A program made the translations under genes and the position numbers. From the NCBI GenBank assembly GCA_963777485.1, contig CAVZQP010000002.1, positions 1,302,001 through 1,366,000 on the forward strand: DNA of 64,000 nucleotides. Direction: 5' to 3'. Source of the stretch: Bog-473 sp963777485. Lineage in GTDB: Bacteria > Actinomycetota > Acidimicrobiia > Acidimicrobiales > RAAP-2. The notes under the pieces were generated by a model. It saw only the letters and a program-made list of their open reading frames with translations, was not told the DNA's origin and ran no database searches. Numbering within the stretch: position 1 is the stretch's first letter; each line of letters opens with the position of its first letter. This document shows positions 35,143-44,729 of the stretch, piece after piece.

Positions 35143-37470
35143 CTAGCGAGAATTCGTCAACTGCTTCGAGGAGCCCTTCCGGGAGGCCCTCTTTCCAATG
35201 GCGTCGAGATCGATGGCCGAAGCGGGTTGAGGCATGGCAATGGCGTAGCCCTGGGCCAGGTCACATCCCATAGCGAAGAGGTCATCGACGAGATCGGGTT
35301 GCTCGACGCCTTCTGCCACCACGCGGAGTCCAAGTGAGTGGCCCAAATCTACGGCCGAGCGGACGATGGCATGGTCGCGGCCATTACCCACTTCGGACAC
35401 CAGCCTGGCGGTGAACATCCGGTCGAGCTTGATCTCGCCGACCGACAGGGAGCTGAGGTAGGCGAGCGACGAGAATCCGGTGCCGAAATCGTCGATCGAT
35501 ACCACTACGCCGGTTTCCGATAGGCGACGGATGACTTCGGCAGCGCGGTCGAAATCGGCCATGACCGCCGTCTCGGTGATCTCGAGCACGAGCGCGGTCG
35601 GGGGCAGTCCCACCCGCTCCAGCGCGCGGCCAACCTCATCGGGGAGTTCCATGTCGAGGAGGTCCCGAGCCGAGATGTTGACCGCGACGGCGACGAAATG
35701 GCCCTGATGCCACCATTGAGCGCACTGGGCCGTCGCCTCGCCGAGCACGAAGCGAGTGACCTCGCGGATCAGCCCGGCCTCCTCGGCGGGTGGAATGAAA
35801 TGGTCGGGCGGTACGGGGCCCAGCGTCGGATGCACCCATCGAACGAGCGCTTCCATGGTGACGATTGCCCCGGTGTGCAGATCGATCTGTGGCTGGTAAT
35901 ACAGAACGAGCGAACGCTCTTCGATGGCCGTTCGCAGGCTCTCCATCAAGTGAATGTGCGTGGCGCCGGAGTCGAGACGCGCCTCATAGACGTCGAACGC
36001 GCAATGGGCCCGCTTCGTCCGGTACATGGCGACGTCCGCGCAGCGCATGAGCTCGGCCGGGCTGGTGGCATGCTCGGGTGCCAGGGCGATGCCGATGCTC
36101 GCTCCGACATGCAGTTCGGTTCCCTCGACGAGGAACGGCTCCTTGAGGGCGGCGGTGATGCGACGCGCCATCGTTTCGGCGTACGTGCTATCGGCACCGA
36201 CGAGGATGACGGCGAACTCATCGCCGCCGAGTCTGGCCAGGGTGTCTTCGCTTCGTACGACCTCCGCGAGTCGGGGACCGATTGCCTGCAGGAGCTGGTC
36301 GCCCACCGCGTGCCCGAATGAGTCGTTGATCTCCTTGAATTGGTCGAGGTCGATGAACAGGAGGGCGACCGGGCGCACGCCGGTCTCATCGGTGCCACCC
36401 AGCGCGAGTTGTAACCGTTGCAGAAGCTGCCGGCGGTTGTTGAGACCCGTCAGTTCGTCGGTCACGGCTTGGTGTCGGCGGGCCTCGACGAGCCGGCGGA
36501 TCTCTCCCAGTGACAGCATCATCCGCAGGCCGGCGGCGACCAGCGAGGCTGCAGCGAGTCCGACGGCCACCGAGCTGACGTGTCGCACGCTGCCCAGCAC
36601 GAGGATGGTCAGCCCCGCCGCGGTGGCAAGGCCGGGCACGAGGAAGCGTGGTGTCCGTTCCGACTCGTTCGCCCGAGCGGGACGCAACCGGACCCAGGCC
36701 GAGGCTGACATGACAAGCAGGGCGGCGGGCCAGGTGATGTCGAGAGGGGTGCCGACGACGTAGGTGTCGGCAGCGGACTGGAAGAGATAGACGGTGTCGC
36801 CCAGCGCTAGGAGTGCGCACCCGGCCACGAGCAGCATGAGTCGCAGGGGCAGCCCCGGAGCGACGACGACGGCTCCCACCACCAGCGCGAGAAGCACCAG
36901 GTCGGCTATGGGGTAGGCCAGATTCACGGCCACAGCGGCCGGCGAGCCATGAGTGGAGTGGAGGATGGTGTCGAAGGCGAAGGCGGCGCAGATTGCCGCG
37001 GCCGACAGGCCGGCCACGGCTCCGTCGAGCCATAGGCTGGGCTGGAAGCGACCGAGCTGGCGGCGCAGCACGAGCATCAGGGCCAGATAGGCGAGGGGAT
37101 AGAGAGCCAGGTAGAAGAGGTCGGCCGCTGAAGGTGTCGGAGGCGAGGCGCCGCCAAGCGATTCCACGGTCCACACGACGTCGCCAAGCGCCCATCCGAG
37201 AAGGCCGAGCCCGAGAGGGAGAGCCAACCAGCGCCCCGGCCCGCGCACCGCGGCTCGGCCCAGGCAGAGGCAGGCCAGGGTTACCTCCAGGGCATCGACA
37301 CCCCAGTTGTCGAGCCATGCCCATGTCTGGCCGCGCTGGCGCAGCACCAGGGAGACGCCTAAGGCCAAGAGGAGCACGGCGGCCGCGGCGTAGCACGCGG
37401 CGATCCGGCGGCTCGGCCGGCCCTGCTGGGAAGGCAGAGCCAGGGCGCCCGAAGGGCCCTGAGATTCCAT
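35143..37470 (-). CDS. Membrane GGDEF-EAL protein (c-di-GMP synthase/phosphodiesterase)
   Basis: A 775-aa protein. The N-terminal ~300 residues hold about nine hydrophobic helices, a membrane sensor of unknown ligand. The diguanylate cyclase domain has an intact GGDEF at residues 415-419 (LARLGGDEFAVIL). The phosphodiesterase domain has EAL at 540-542 (EALVRW), and DDFGTGFSSLAYL and LKLDRMF-like (IKLDRMF) metal-site segments. Both active sites look complete, so either activity, or switching between them, is possible. It lies between two secreted repeat-protein genes, and the window also contains a c-di-GMP riboswitch, so a local signalling link is plausible. Confidence 0.93.
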   Translation of the reverse strand: MESQGPSGALALPSQQGRPSRRIAACYAAAAVLLLALGVSLVLRQRGQTWAWLDNWGVDALEVTLACLCLGRAAVRGPGRWLALPLGLGLLGWALGDVVWTVESLGGASPPTPSAADLFYLALYPLAYLALMLVLRRQLGRFQPSLWLDGAVAGLSAAAICAAFAFDTILHSTHGSPAAVAVNLAYPIADLVLLALVVGAVVVAPGLPLRLMLLVAGCALLALGDTVYLFQSAADTYVVGTPLDITWPAALLVMSASAWVRLRPARANESERTPRFLVPGLATAAGLTILVLGSVRHVSSVAVGLAAASLVAAGLRMMLSLGEIRRLVEARRHQAVTDELTGLNNRRQLLQRLQLALGGTDETGVRPVALLFIDLDQFKEINDSFGHAVGDQLLQAIGPRLAEVVRSEDTLARLGGDEFAVILVGADSTYAETMARRITAALKEPFLVEGTELHVGASIGIALAPEHATSPAELMRCADVAMYRTKRAHCAFDVYEARLDSGATHIHLMESLRTAIEERSLVLYYQPQIDLHTGAIVTMEALVRWVHPTLGPVPPDHFIPPAEEAGLIREVTRFVLGEATAQCAQWWHQGHFVAVAVNISARDLLDMELPDEVGRALERVGLPPTALVLEITETAVMADFDRAAEVIRRLSETGVVVSIDDFGTGFSSLAYLSSLSVGEIKLDRMFTARLVSEVGNGRDHAIVRSAVDLGHSLGLRVVAEGVEQPDLVDDLFAMGCDLAQGYAIAMPQPASAIDLDAIGKRASRKGSSKQLTNSR

Positions 37471-37741
37471 ACCTCACTTATTCGGCAAGTTCGCCGGTGA
37501 CCTTTTGGCTGACGCGCTGACAAATGTGCAAAAAATCACAGGCATCGGTGCCGACGGCGACGCTCGCCCCGTCGCCGCAACACGTCGGTGCAGGCCATGC
37601 GGAATCTCCGACCTGCCGGTTTCGCGTAAACCCAGCTCAGAGAAACTATTGACGGTGGGCCAAAAGAGTGCTGGTTGACGGTGTGACTGGGCCGGTTGGG
37701 AATCGGGACACTGGAAATTCGTCGCCCCTGGGAGAAGACTT

Positions 37742-39034
37742 GTGGGTATGTGGGGAGGACGGAGCAGGGGTGGTATGCGGCACCGCATCGCGACAGTCGC
37801 CGCAACGATGGCCATGGCGTCTGGCACCCTTACCTTCCTCACTGCGACGTTGAGCCTGGGCGGCGGAGCAGCCCCAGCGGGTGCGTCGACCGGATGCGGC
37901 ATGACCTTGGGGACGCCGCAGGTACTCGGCGCGTTGGGCAGCTTCATCTTCGACGTGCCGACGATCCCGGCAGTGGCGGGGCAGGTCTGCAACGCGACCA
38001 TCTCGGTGACCGGCACGATCGCAACGCCCGGCGGGACGCGGCCGACCAACGTCAACGGCAACGGCCAAGCCATGACTCTCACGGTCAGCTTCCTTCCCGG
38101 CGAGCCGCCTCCCGACCTGTTCTGGGGGTGGTCACCGCACTGCGCTGACCCGGTGAGCAACGCGTACCGCTTCACTGCATCAAGCCCGAGCGCTGGAACG
38201 GCGTCGAGCATGTCGCTCGAAGGGTCGGCGTGCAGCAGCTTTGGCAACGTTGCCGCCTCGACCCTGGTCTCACCCTTCGTGATCGTCGCCGATCCCGCCA
38301 CCTACGTCGGAATGGCCTCGACGCCCGGCAACCTCGGCTATTGGCTGGCTCAGCGCGGCGGAGGGATCGGCACTGAAGGCAACGCCACGAACCTGGGCAT
38401 GCCCTTTGGCAACGTGGCCGTGGTCGGCATGGCCGCCGCGTCGTCGGGCGGCTACTGGGTCGCCACGGCCGACGGCGGCGTCTGGGCCTATGGCGCGCCG
38501 TTCTTCGGGTCGATGGGGGCATCTCCGCTCAACGCGCCTGTGGTCGGCATCGCGTCGACGCCCGACCACGGCGGCTACTGGCTGGTCGCGTCTGACGGCG
38601 GTGTGTTCGCTTTCGGCGATGCGAAGTTCTTCGGCTCGGTCCCCGGTGTGCTCCCGCCGGGCGCGTCGCTCAACAAGCCGGTCGTCGGCATCGCCTCGAC
38701 CCCCGACGGCCAGGGTTATTGGATGGTGGCGAGTGACGGTGGCATCTTCTCGTTCGGCGACGCGCACTTCTGGGGCTCCATGGGCGGCACCCCTCTCAAT
38801 AAGCCGGTCGTGGGGATGGCCGCGAACAACACGGGCGGCTACTGGCTGGTCGCCTCGGACGGCGGCGTCTTCTCGTTCCACGCCACGTTCTACGGGTCGC
38901 TCGGTGGCATCCCGCTCGTGTCCCCTGTGACGGGGATGGCCGTGACATCCGATGCCGGTGGCTACTGGATGGTGGCCGGCGACGGCGGGGTGTTCGCCTT
39001 CGGTGACGCCCCGTTTTGGGGATCACCAGCGTGA
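37742..39034 (+). CDS. Secreted propeller-type repeat protein
   Basis: A 430-aa exported protein. Starts at GTG 37742 (GGGAG 7 nt upstream), ATG 37748 and ATG 37775 are all in frame; each gives a signal peptide ending near GAAPAGAS. An N-terminal domain of about 150 residues with several Cys is unassigned. It is followed by about six repeats of the GGYWLVASDGGVFAFGDAKF / FGSVPG type, ending right at the C-terminus with FWGSPA. The repeats match those of the genes at 3918 and 33340. It is probably located on the cell surface or in the matrix. Confidence 0.83.
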   Translation: MGMWGGRSRGGMRHRIATVAATMAMASGTLTFLTATLSLGGGAAPAGASTGCGMTLGTPQVLGALGSFIFDVPTIPAVAGQVCNATISVTGTIATPGGTRPTNVNGNGQAMTLTVSFLPGEPPPDLFWGWSPHCADPVSNAYRFTASSPSAGTASSMSLEGSACSSFGNVAASTLVSPFVIVADPATYVGMASTPGNLGYWLAQRGGGIGTEGNATNLGMPFGNVAVVGMAAASSGGYWVATADGGVWAYGAPFFGSMGASPLNAPVVGIASTPDHGGYWLVASDGGVFAFGDAKFFGSVPGVLPPGASLNKPVVGIASTPDGQGYWMVASDGGIFSFGDAHFWGSMGGTPLNKPVVGMAANNTGGYWLVASDGGVFSFHATFYGSLGGIPLVSPVTGMAVTSDAGGYWMVAGDGGVFAFGDAPFWGSPA

Positions 39035-39108
39035 GGTCGTGTCGGGGTTGCGTCGGGCGCTGACCCGTTCGGGCATCGATGCACTCAGAAGATCGATTCG
39101 AGCAGGTG

Positions 39109-39507
39109 ACGGTGAGCCGGCCTGTAGGCGGGATTCTGTCCGGCCCCTGCCCCGATGAGGGGCAGAAGGCCGGGGTGGCCATCCATCTGAGCGGCCTACC
39201 TGGGAAGCGCCCCTTCTCAGGGACCGGGCGAGCAGCCCGTCTTCCACGCTTGGCCTTGCTCCGGGTGGGGTTTACCGAGCCGGCGGGGTCGCCCCCGTCG
39301 CTGGTGCGCTCTTACCGCACCTTTTCACCCTTACCTGTGCGGACCCGGCACCCCGGGCCCGCCATCGGCGGTTTGTTCTCTGTGGCACTGTCCTGCGAGT
39401 CACCTCGACTGGCTTCGCCAGCACCCTGCTCTGCGGAGTCCCGACCTTCCTCGACACGATCCCGGCTTTCGCCGGTCCGGGCCGCGGCCACCCGGCCGAC
39501 TCACCGT
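39109..39507 (-). ncRNA. rnpB: RNase P RNA (bacterial type A-like)
   Basis: On the minus strand the sequence carries the conserved early block AGGAAGGTCGGGACTCCGCA, AGCAGGGTGCTGG, GAGGTGACTCGCAGGACAGTG, then CCACAGAGAACAAACCGCC. GGTAAGGGTGAAAAGGTGCGGTAAGAGCGCACCAG follows (only its first 20 bases need be matched), and the 3' block is GGACAGAATCCCGCCTACA. The two ends pair as helix P1: ACGGTGAG..CCGG at the 5' end against CCGGCTCACCGT at 39109-39120. This catalytic RNA matures tRNA 5' ends. Ends are set by P1 and may be off by a few bases. Confidence 0.95.
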
Positions 39508-39544
39508 CGTATCCAGTTTGCCATCCGGACGGGTCGAGAGGACG

Positions 39545-39600
39545 CCGGTCGATCCGGCGTGGTCGATTCGGGGTGGTCGATCCGGGGTGGTCAATCGGGT
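39545..39600. repeat. Short degenerate tandem repeat upstream of RNase P RNA
   Basis: About four imperfect copies of a 14-bp unit (TGGTCGATYCGGGG). They lie just upstream of the rnpB 5' end, where its promoter would be expected. Confidence 0.6.
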
Positions 39601-39653
39601 CTCGGAAGAGACCGAGCTCAAGGCGCGTGTCGTCTGCGGGGTACGTTCCCGGC

Positions 39654-40493
39654 TCACGAACCGACGCTGAGCTGCGCTCCTTCGTACTCGGCCGACTCGG
39701 CCACCGTCGCGGTACCGACCGATGGCCCTTCCCGGGCGGTCGTGTACTCGGTCAACCCCGCCGTGGCCAGGCTGCCGGTGATCGTCTCGCCGGTGGGGCA
39801 TGACCAGCTCATGCTGAAGGCGTGGGTCCCCACGGTCTGAGACCCGTCGCCCGAGATGGTCACGGTCGGACCGGGCCCACCGCTGCATTCCGTCCCGGCC
39901 AGCTGGAGAATCGGCGCCACATAGGAGACATTCGGGGTTGGCGCCGCGAGGACGTCATAGTTCACCGTGATGGTGATGGAACGGCTCGCCGGGCCGAGCA
40001 CCGGCATCAACGACGTGCTCACCGATTGCTGCCCTGAAGTTATCGACATCTGGAAGATCCCCGTCGGATTGAAGATCGGGTTTGCCGTGACCGTGGCCGT
40101 GCTCGTCAATCCCAGCACGCCGTTGCCGTCAGCGAACGCAGTCTTGGCCGATGACAGGGGTCCAAAGGCGCTCGAACCGTGTGTGGTGTCGCCGCAGTTC
40201 TCGCCGATCGGGTTCGAGAGCTTGGTGAGCGGCGGCGGGCTCTCGACCAGCAGGCCGAGGGGGATGCCGTCGTAGGAAGTGAACGGGATGTTGTCGTCCG
40301 TTCCTACCAATGGAATGGCCGACTGCAGATACGTCGCCGCGCAGCTGCCGCCCGTGGGCGCTCCGACGGCGGGGAACGCGACCGTGGTGGTTGCCGTGGC
40401 TGCGCCGCCGGGAGCGGTGGCGACGGCCATGGACGCGGCCATGCCCGCCACTGCGGCCAGCAACGTCGAAGCTCTCCGGATTCGTTTCCGCAT
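39654..40493 (-). CDS. Secreted protein of unknown function
   Basis: A 279-aa protein with a clear signal peptide (MRKRIRRAS basic start, hydrophobic core, cleavage near APGGAATA). The mature part is Thr/Ser/Gly-rich with beta-strand character. Two Cys pairs are visible: Cys in GGSCAATY and GENCGD, and later TECSGG and SWSCPTG. I do not recognise a family. It resembles actinobacterial secreted proteins of beta-sandwich type. It lies 160 nt upstream of rnpB in the same direction; no enzyme motif is visible. Confidence 0.75.
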   Translation of the reverse strand: MRKRIRRASTLLAAVAGMAASMAVATAPGGAATATTTVAFPAVGAPTGGSCAATYLQSAIPLVGTDDNIPFTSYDGIPLGLLVESPPPLTKLSNPIGENCGDTTHGSSAFGPLSSAKTAFADGNGVLGLTSTATVTANPIFNPTGIFQMSITSGQQSVSTSLMPVLGPASRSITITVNYDVLAAPTPNVSYVAPILQLAGTECSGGPGPTVTISGDGSQTVGTHAFSMSWSCPTGETITGSLATAGLTEYTTAREGPSVGTATVAESAEYEGAQLSVGS

Positions 40494-40700
40494 GCTCTCT
40501 ACGCCCTTCTCGGTGTCTCGCCCACCGCACGGTCGGATCCGCCCGAGTCATGGGGCCCCACCATGCTCCGTCCGCCTCGGTGGAAGAAACGGGCTGTAAT
40601 GAGGGTTGCACCCGGCATGGCTAGCAACGGGCTGGTCATGGCCTCGCAGGCTTTGGGGCTGGCGGGCCGGGGCACAGGTCGTCGCTAACGTGGCTCCGCA

Positions 40701-42245
40701 ATGCCCAGCTCCCCAGCGTCCGCCGCGTCTTCTGGTGGTGCCCGCCGGCTCTTCGACCCAGAGGAGCCGCCGATTGGAGGTGCGGATGAAGGGGTCGGGG
40801 TCGAGGTTACCGAGGGCGCCGGGAGAGGGGGTCAGGCCGAGGAGCGAACGGGTGTCCTCTCTATCGGCGGCCTCTACGACGAGGTCGAGGCGGCGCTGGC
40901 CCAGTCGTTCCCCCGGCGCAGGCACCTGTGGGTGCGAGGGGAGATCCAGAATCTGTCGGACCACAGCCGGTCGGGGCACCTGTACCTGGACCTCGTGGAT
41001 CCGGAGGAGGAGGCCGCGGGTCGCGGTGCCGGGGGGGATCGAGGCCGGGGGGGGCGGGCGCGAGGGGGCGAGCCGGTCCTGAAGGTCAAGTGCTGGCGCA
41101 CGTCGTGGGCACCGCTACGGCACTCGCTGGGCAAGGAGGGCATCGAGCTGGCGGACGGCATGGTCGTCGTCCTGCGCGGGTCGCTCGATCTGTACCGGGC
41201 ACGGGGCGAACTGAGCTTCATCCTGGCCGACATCGACGTCACCGCGCTGATGGGGCGGCTGGCCGCCCAACGGACGAAGTTGCTGGCGACGTTGGAGTCC
41301 GAAGGGTTGTTGCGCCGCAACGCCGCGGTCGGACTGCCCGACGTGGTGATGCACATCGGGCTGGTGGCCAGTCCCGACACCGAGGGGTGCCGCGACTTCC
41401 TGGGCCAGCTGACCGGGTCCGGGTTCGGGTTCCGTGTGTCGCACGTCAAGGTGCCGGTACAGGGACCGGGTGCGCCCGCGTCCATCGCGCGTGCGGTGAC
41501 GATGCTCGGACGCAGCGGCTGTGACGTCGTGGCCGTCGTCCGCGGTGGGGGCGGCCGGGCCGACCTGGCGGCGTTCGAGTCGGAGGTCGTGGCCCGGGCG
41601 GTGGCCGCGTGCCCGGTGCAGGTGTGGACGGGCATCGGGCACACCGGTGATCAGGCGGTCGCGGACATCGTGGCGGCGCGTGCGTGCATCACGCCGACCG
41701 AGTGTGGGCAGTCGATCGTGTCCCGTACGGCGCACTGGTGGGGCCGGCATGTCGCGGAGCCGGCGGAGTTCCTGGCGGGCCGGGTGCCCTCGTTCCTGGC
41801 GGACGCGTCGGCGCGCGACGCCCGGGCCCGGGGGAGGTTGACGGCGACGGCGCGGCAACAGCTGCGCGTGCATCGAGAGCGGTTGTCGGGGCGGGCGGTG
41901 GCGGCGGCGCGGCAGGCGCCCTCGGCTGTCGAGCGCTCGGAGCGCGTGTTGTCGGAGCGGGCGGGACGGTTGGGCGTGCTGGCGCTCGATCGGTTGGGCC
42001 GGCGGGACGAGCAGGTGCGCGGGTGGCGCAGGTTGTTGGCCGCGTACGACGTGGACCGCCAGCTCGAGCGTGGCTACTCGCTGACCCTGACGGCGGACGG
42101 GGCCTTGGTGCGGCGAGCAGGCGACGTGGCTTCGGGCCAGGAGATCGTGACAAGGTTGGCCGACGGGAGCGTGCGGAGCACGGTCGACGGGGTGGAAAGG
42201 GTCGAAGTGGAGAGCGACGGGACGGACGAGAGCGGGGCAACATGA
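40701..42245 (+). CDS. xseA: Exodeoxyribonuclease VII large subunit
   Basis: A 514-aa subunit of the nuclease that degrades single-stranded DNA to oligonucleotides. An OB-fold is near residue 70 (RHLWVRGEIQNLSDHSRSGH), interrupted by a Gly/Arg-rich insertion (about 100-125). The catalytic region reads VVRGGGGRADLAAFESEVV then GIGHTGDQAVAD. The usual GHETD is GHTGD here, and CITPTECGQ replaces APTPTAAA, so this is a diverged form. A C-terminal coiled coil follows, then a final YSLTLTADG motif. Its stop overlaps the small-subunit start (ATGA), confirming the pair. Confidence 0.92.
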   Translation: MPSSPASAASSGGARRLFDPEEPPIGGADEGVGVEVTEGAGRGGQAEERTGVLSIGGLYDEVEAALAQSFPRRRHLWVRGEIQNLSDHSRSGHLYLDLVDPEEEAAGRGAGGDRGRGGRARGGEPVLKVKCWRTSWAPLRHSLGKEGIELADGMVVVLRGSLDLYRARGELSFILADIDVTALMGRLAAQRTKLLATLESEGLLRRNAAVGLPDVVMHIGLVASPDTEGCRDFLGQLTGSGFGFRVSHVKVPVQGPGAPASIARAVTMLGRSGCDVVAVVRGGGGRADLAAFESEVVARAVAACPVQVWTGIGHTGDQAVADIVAARACITPTECGQSIVSRTAHWWGRHVAEPAEFLAGRVPSFLADASARDARARGRLTATARQQLRVHRERLSGRAVAAARQAPSAVERSERVLSERAGRLGVLALDRLGRRDEQVRGWRRLLAAYDVDRQLERGYSLTLTADGALVRRAGDVASGQEIVTRLADGSVRSTVDGVERVEVESDGTDESGAT

Positions 42246-42526
42246 TGATGGCCGCTGACAAGGCGCCCGCTGCGGTGCCCGTCGACCAGCTGAGCTACAC
42301 CGAGGCAAGCCGCGAGCTCGATGGGATCGTCGACTTCTTCGAGCAGCGTGAGGTCGACGTCGACGTCCTGGTGACGCGGCTGGAGCGGGCCACGGCGCTC
42401 ATCGACGAGCTCGACAAGCGGTTGCGTCAGACGCGGGCCCAGGTCGAGGAGCTGGTGCCGCGGCTCGAGTCGCTGGCAGCCGAGAAGGGTCCGAGTGGTG
42501 GGAGAGGAGAAGACGACGATGAGTGA
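42242..42526 (+). CDS. xseB: Exodeoxyribonuclease VII small subunit
   Basis: A 94-aa subunit that binds the large subunit's coiled coil. LSYTEASRELDGIVDFFEQ, DVDVLVTRLERATALIDELDK and the RLRQTRAQVEEL helix match XseB. ATG 42242 overlaps the xseA stop (ATGA); ATG 42245 and 42248 are also in frame. It ends inside the start region of the next gene. Confidence 0.93.
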   Translation: MMMAADKAPAAVPVDQLSYTEASRELDGIVDFFEQREVDVDVLVTRLERATALIDELDKRLRQTRAQVEELVPRLESLAAEKGPSGGRGEDDDE

Positions 42527-43253
42527 GGTGCCGCCGGGGTTGGACGACCGGGTGTACTTCAAGCAGCTTCTCTCGGGCCGCGATTTCGCGCGTGGCGACA
42601 TGATGGCGCGCCAGATGGTCAATTTCGTCTACCTGATCGGTGACCGCGAGACGGGCGAGGCCGTCGTCGTCGACCCGGCCTACGCCGTGCAAGACCTCTT
42701 GGACATTGTCGCGGCCGACGACATGCGGCTCACAGGGGTCCTCGGGACACACTTCCATCCGGATCATCTCGGGGGGACCATGGCGGGATGGTCGCTCGAG
42801 GGCATCAGCGCGTTGCTCGAGAAGGTCTCGGTGCCGATCCACGTGCAGGCCGACGAGGTCCCATGGGTCGAGCGCACCACCGGCGTCGGTCGGGACAGCC
42901 TGGTGGGCCACGACAGCGGCGACGTCGTGCGCGTCGGCAGCGTCGAGGTCGAGCTCATCCACACGCCCGGCCACACGCCGGGCAGCCAGTGCTTCCTCGT
43001 CGACGGCCGGCTCGTCGCGGGCGACACGCTCTTCTTGGAAGGGTGCGGACGGACGGACTTCCCGGGCTCGGACCCGCTCGCCATGTACGAGTCGATCCAC
43101 ACACGCCTGGCGCGCGTGCCCGACGACGCCATCCTCTTCCCGGGCCACCTCTACTCGGCCGAGCCTTCCCAGAGCATGGGGGAGACCCGGAAGTGGAACT
43201 ATGTCTTCCGGCCCCGCTCCGCGCAGGAGTGGATGGCCATGTTCGGCGGCTGA
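42519..43253 (+). CDS. MBL-fold metallo-hydrolase (glyoxalase II/persulfide-dioxygenase-like)
   Basis: A 244-aa metallo-beta-lactamase-fold enzyme. The metal site is GTHFHPDHLGG (HxHxDH), with further ligands in HTPGHTPGS, GDTLFLEGCG and FPGHLY. The ATG at 42519 follows GGAGAGGAG; a GTG at 42495 is an alternative. The RTDFPGSDP segment and small size fit hydroxyacylglutathione-hydrolase-like or persulfide-dioxygenase-like members. It overlaps the end of xseB and is 19 nt before the reductase gene, so the four genes may form one operon. The substrate is uncertain. Confidence 0.88.
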   Translation: MSEVPPGLDDRVYFKQLLSGRDFARGDMMARQMVNFVYLIGDRETGEAVVVDPAYAVQDLLDIVAADDMRLTGVLGTHFHPDHLGGTMAGWSLEGISALLEKVSVPIHVQADEVPWVERTTGVGRDSLVGHDSGDVVRVGSVEVELIHTPGHTPGSQCFLVDGRLVAGDTLFLEGCGRTDFPGSDPLAMYESIHTRLARVPDDAILFPGHLYSAEPSQSMGETRKWNYVFRPRSAQEWMAMFGG

Positions 43254-43272
43254 GCTCTCTTCTGAGGTGGCA

Positions 43273-44517
43273 ATGGACTCCGTGATCGTCGTCGGCGCGT
43301 CGTTGGCCGGGTGGCGGGCGACCGAAGGGCTGCGCGCCGAAGGCTTCGAAGGGACGATCAGCCTCGTGGGCGAGGAGCGTCACCTTCCCTACGACCGTCC
43401 GCCGCTGTCCAAGCAGATACTGGCGGGAACGTGGCCGCCCGAAAAGGCCGTGCTGGCCGACAAGAAGCGCTCGAGCGAGCTCCGCGTCCACGAGGTGTTG
43501 GGGCGGCGGGCGACCGGGCTCGACGTGGCGGGCCGCACGGTGGAGCTCGACGACGGATCGGCGTTGACCGCCGACGCCATCGTGCTGGCGACGGGTGCCG
43601 CACCCCGGCGCCTGCCGGGGACCGAGTCGCTCGGTCCGGCCGACGGGCTCTACGTGTTGCGCACAATCGACGACTCGCTTTCGCTGCGGGCGGCGTTGAC
43701 GTCGAGGGAACGCGCCCGTGTCGTCGTGGTCGGTGCGGGCTTCATCGGGTCGGAGGTGGCGTCCACCTGCGCGGGACTCGGCTGTGAGGTCACCGTGCTC
43801 GAGGTCATGGACGTGCCGTTGTCGAACGTGCTCGGCCCGGTTGTCGGCGCGCACTGCGCCTCGTTGCACGGGGCGAACGGGGTCTCGCTGCGGACCGGGG
43901 TGGGACTGGAGCGGATCGAGCGCAGTGAGGCCGGACCGGTGGCCGGATCCGGGTCGGGTCGTCTCAGTGTGCACATGCGCGACGGGGAGGTCTTCGACGC
44001 CGACGTCGTGGTCGTGGGCATCGGCGTGTCCCCGTCGACGGGCTGGCTCGAGAGCTCCGGCCTGACGATCGACAACGGCGTGGTCTGCGACGACCGCCTG
44101 TTCGTGGCGGACGGGATCGTGGCGGCCGGCGACATGGCGCGCTGGCTGTGGCGTCACGACGGATCCGAGGAGCTCATCCGTATCGAGCACTGGGAGGTGG
44201 CGGCAAACGCGGGCGGGGCCGCGGCGCGCAGCCTGCTCGCGGGTCGCGCGGACGCGCCGTCCTTCACCCCGATCCCGTACTTCTGGTCCGACCAGTACGG
44301 CATCCGCATCCAGGTGCTCGGCAACCCAGGCGGCGACGACGAGATGGTGATCACCGAGGGGTCGTTCGAGGAAGGCAAGTTTCTCGCCTTGTACGGCCGT
44401 GCCGGACGCCTGCGCGCGGTGATGGCCATCGGCAAGCCGCGTCAGTTGATGGGCTTCCGGCCTCTGCTGCAGAACGGCGCCAGCTTCGACGAGGCGCTGG
44501 CGCACGGACTGTCCTGA
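43273..44517 (+). CDS. FAD-dependent ferredoxin/rubredoxin reductase-type oxidoreductase
   Basis: A 414-aa flavoprotein with two Rossmann folds. The FAD site is VIVVGASLAGWRATEGLR (GASLAG variant), followed by HLPYDRPPLSK. The NAD(P) site is VVVVGAGFIGSEVASTCA, and the second FAD contact is VAAGDMARW. The C-terminal YFWSDQYGIRIQVLG is typical of ferredoxin reductases of oxygenase systems. It would pass electrons from NAD(P)H to a ferredoxin not found nearby. ATG 43273 has GAGG 6 nt upstream. Confidence 0.92.
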   Translation: MDSVIVVGASLAGWRATEGLRAEGFEGTISLVGEERHLPYDRPPLSKQILAGTWPPEKAVLADKKRSSELRVHEVLGRRATGLDVAGRTVELDDGSALTADAIVLATGAAPRRLPGTESLGPADGLYVLRTIDDSLSLRAALTSRERARVVVVGAGFIGSEVASTCAGLGCEVTVLEVMDVPLSNVLGPVVGAHCASLHGANGVSLRTGVGLERIERSEAGPVAGSGSGRLSVHMRDGEVFDADVVVVGIGVSPSTGWLESSGLTIDNGVVCDDRLFVADGIVAAGDMARWLWRHDGSEELIRIEHWEVAANAGGAAARSLLAGRADAPSFTPIPYFWSDQYGIRIQVLGNPGGDDEMVITEGSFEEGKFLALYGRAGRLRAVMAIGKPRQLMGFRPLLQNGASFDEALAHGLS

Positions 44518-44729
44518 GGTCCGAGCGGGTCTCGATCACGACCGCGCCGGCCGGAGTTTTCGCTCCGTTGTGCTCGGAAGAACCGAACGGCTCTACTGGA
44601 CGGCCCTCTCTGTTTCTTACGATGCAGGTGATCCTTTACGCGCGGTCTTGGTTTTGGCGGCTCAGCGGTTTCGGCGGGAACCCGGGCACCTGGCTTGCGA
44701 GGTGGAGAAGGGGGAGTTTCGGGACCTGG

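Noticed and set aside
37471..37741. Riboswitch before the third repeat protein
   Set aside because: No conserved aptamer block or convincing nested stems could be found.
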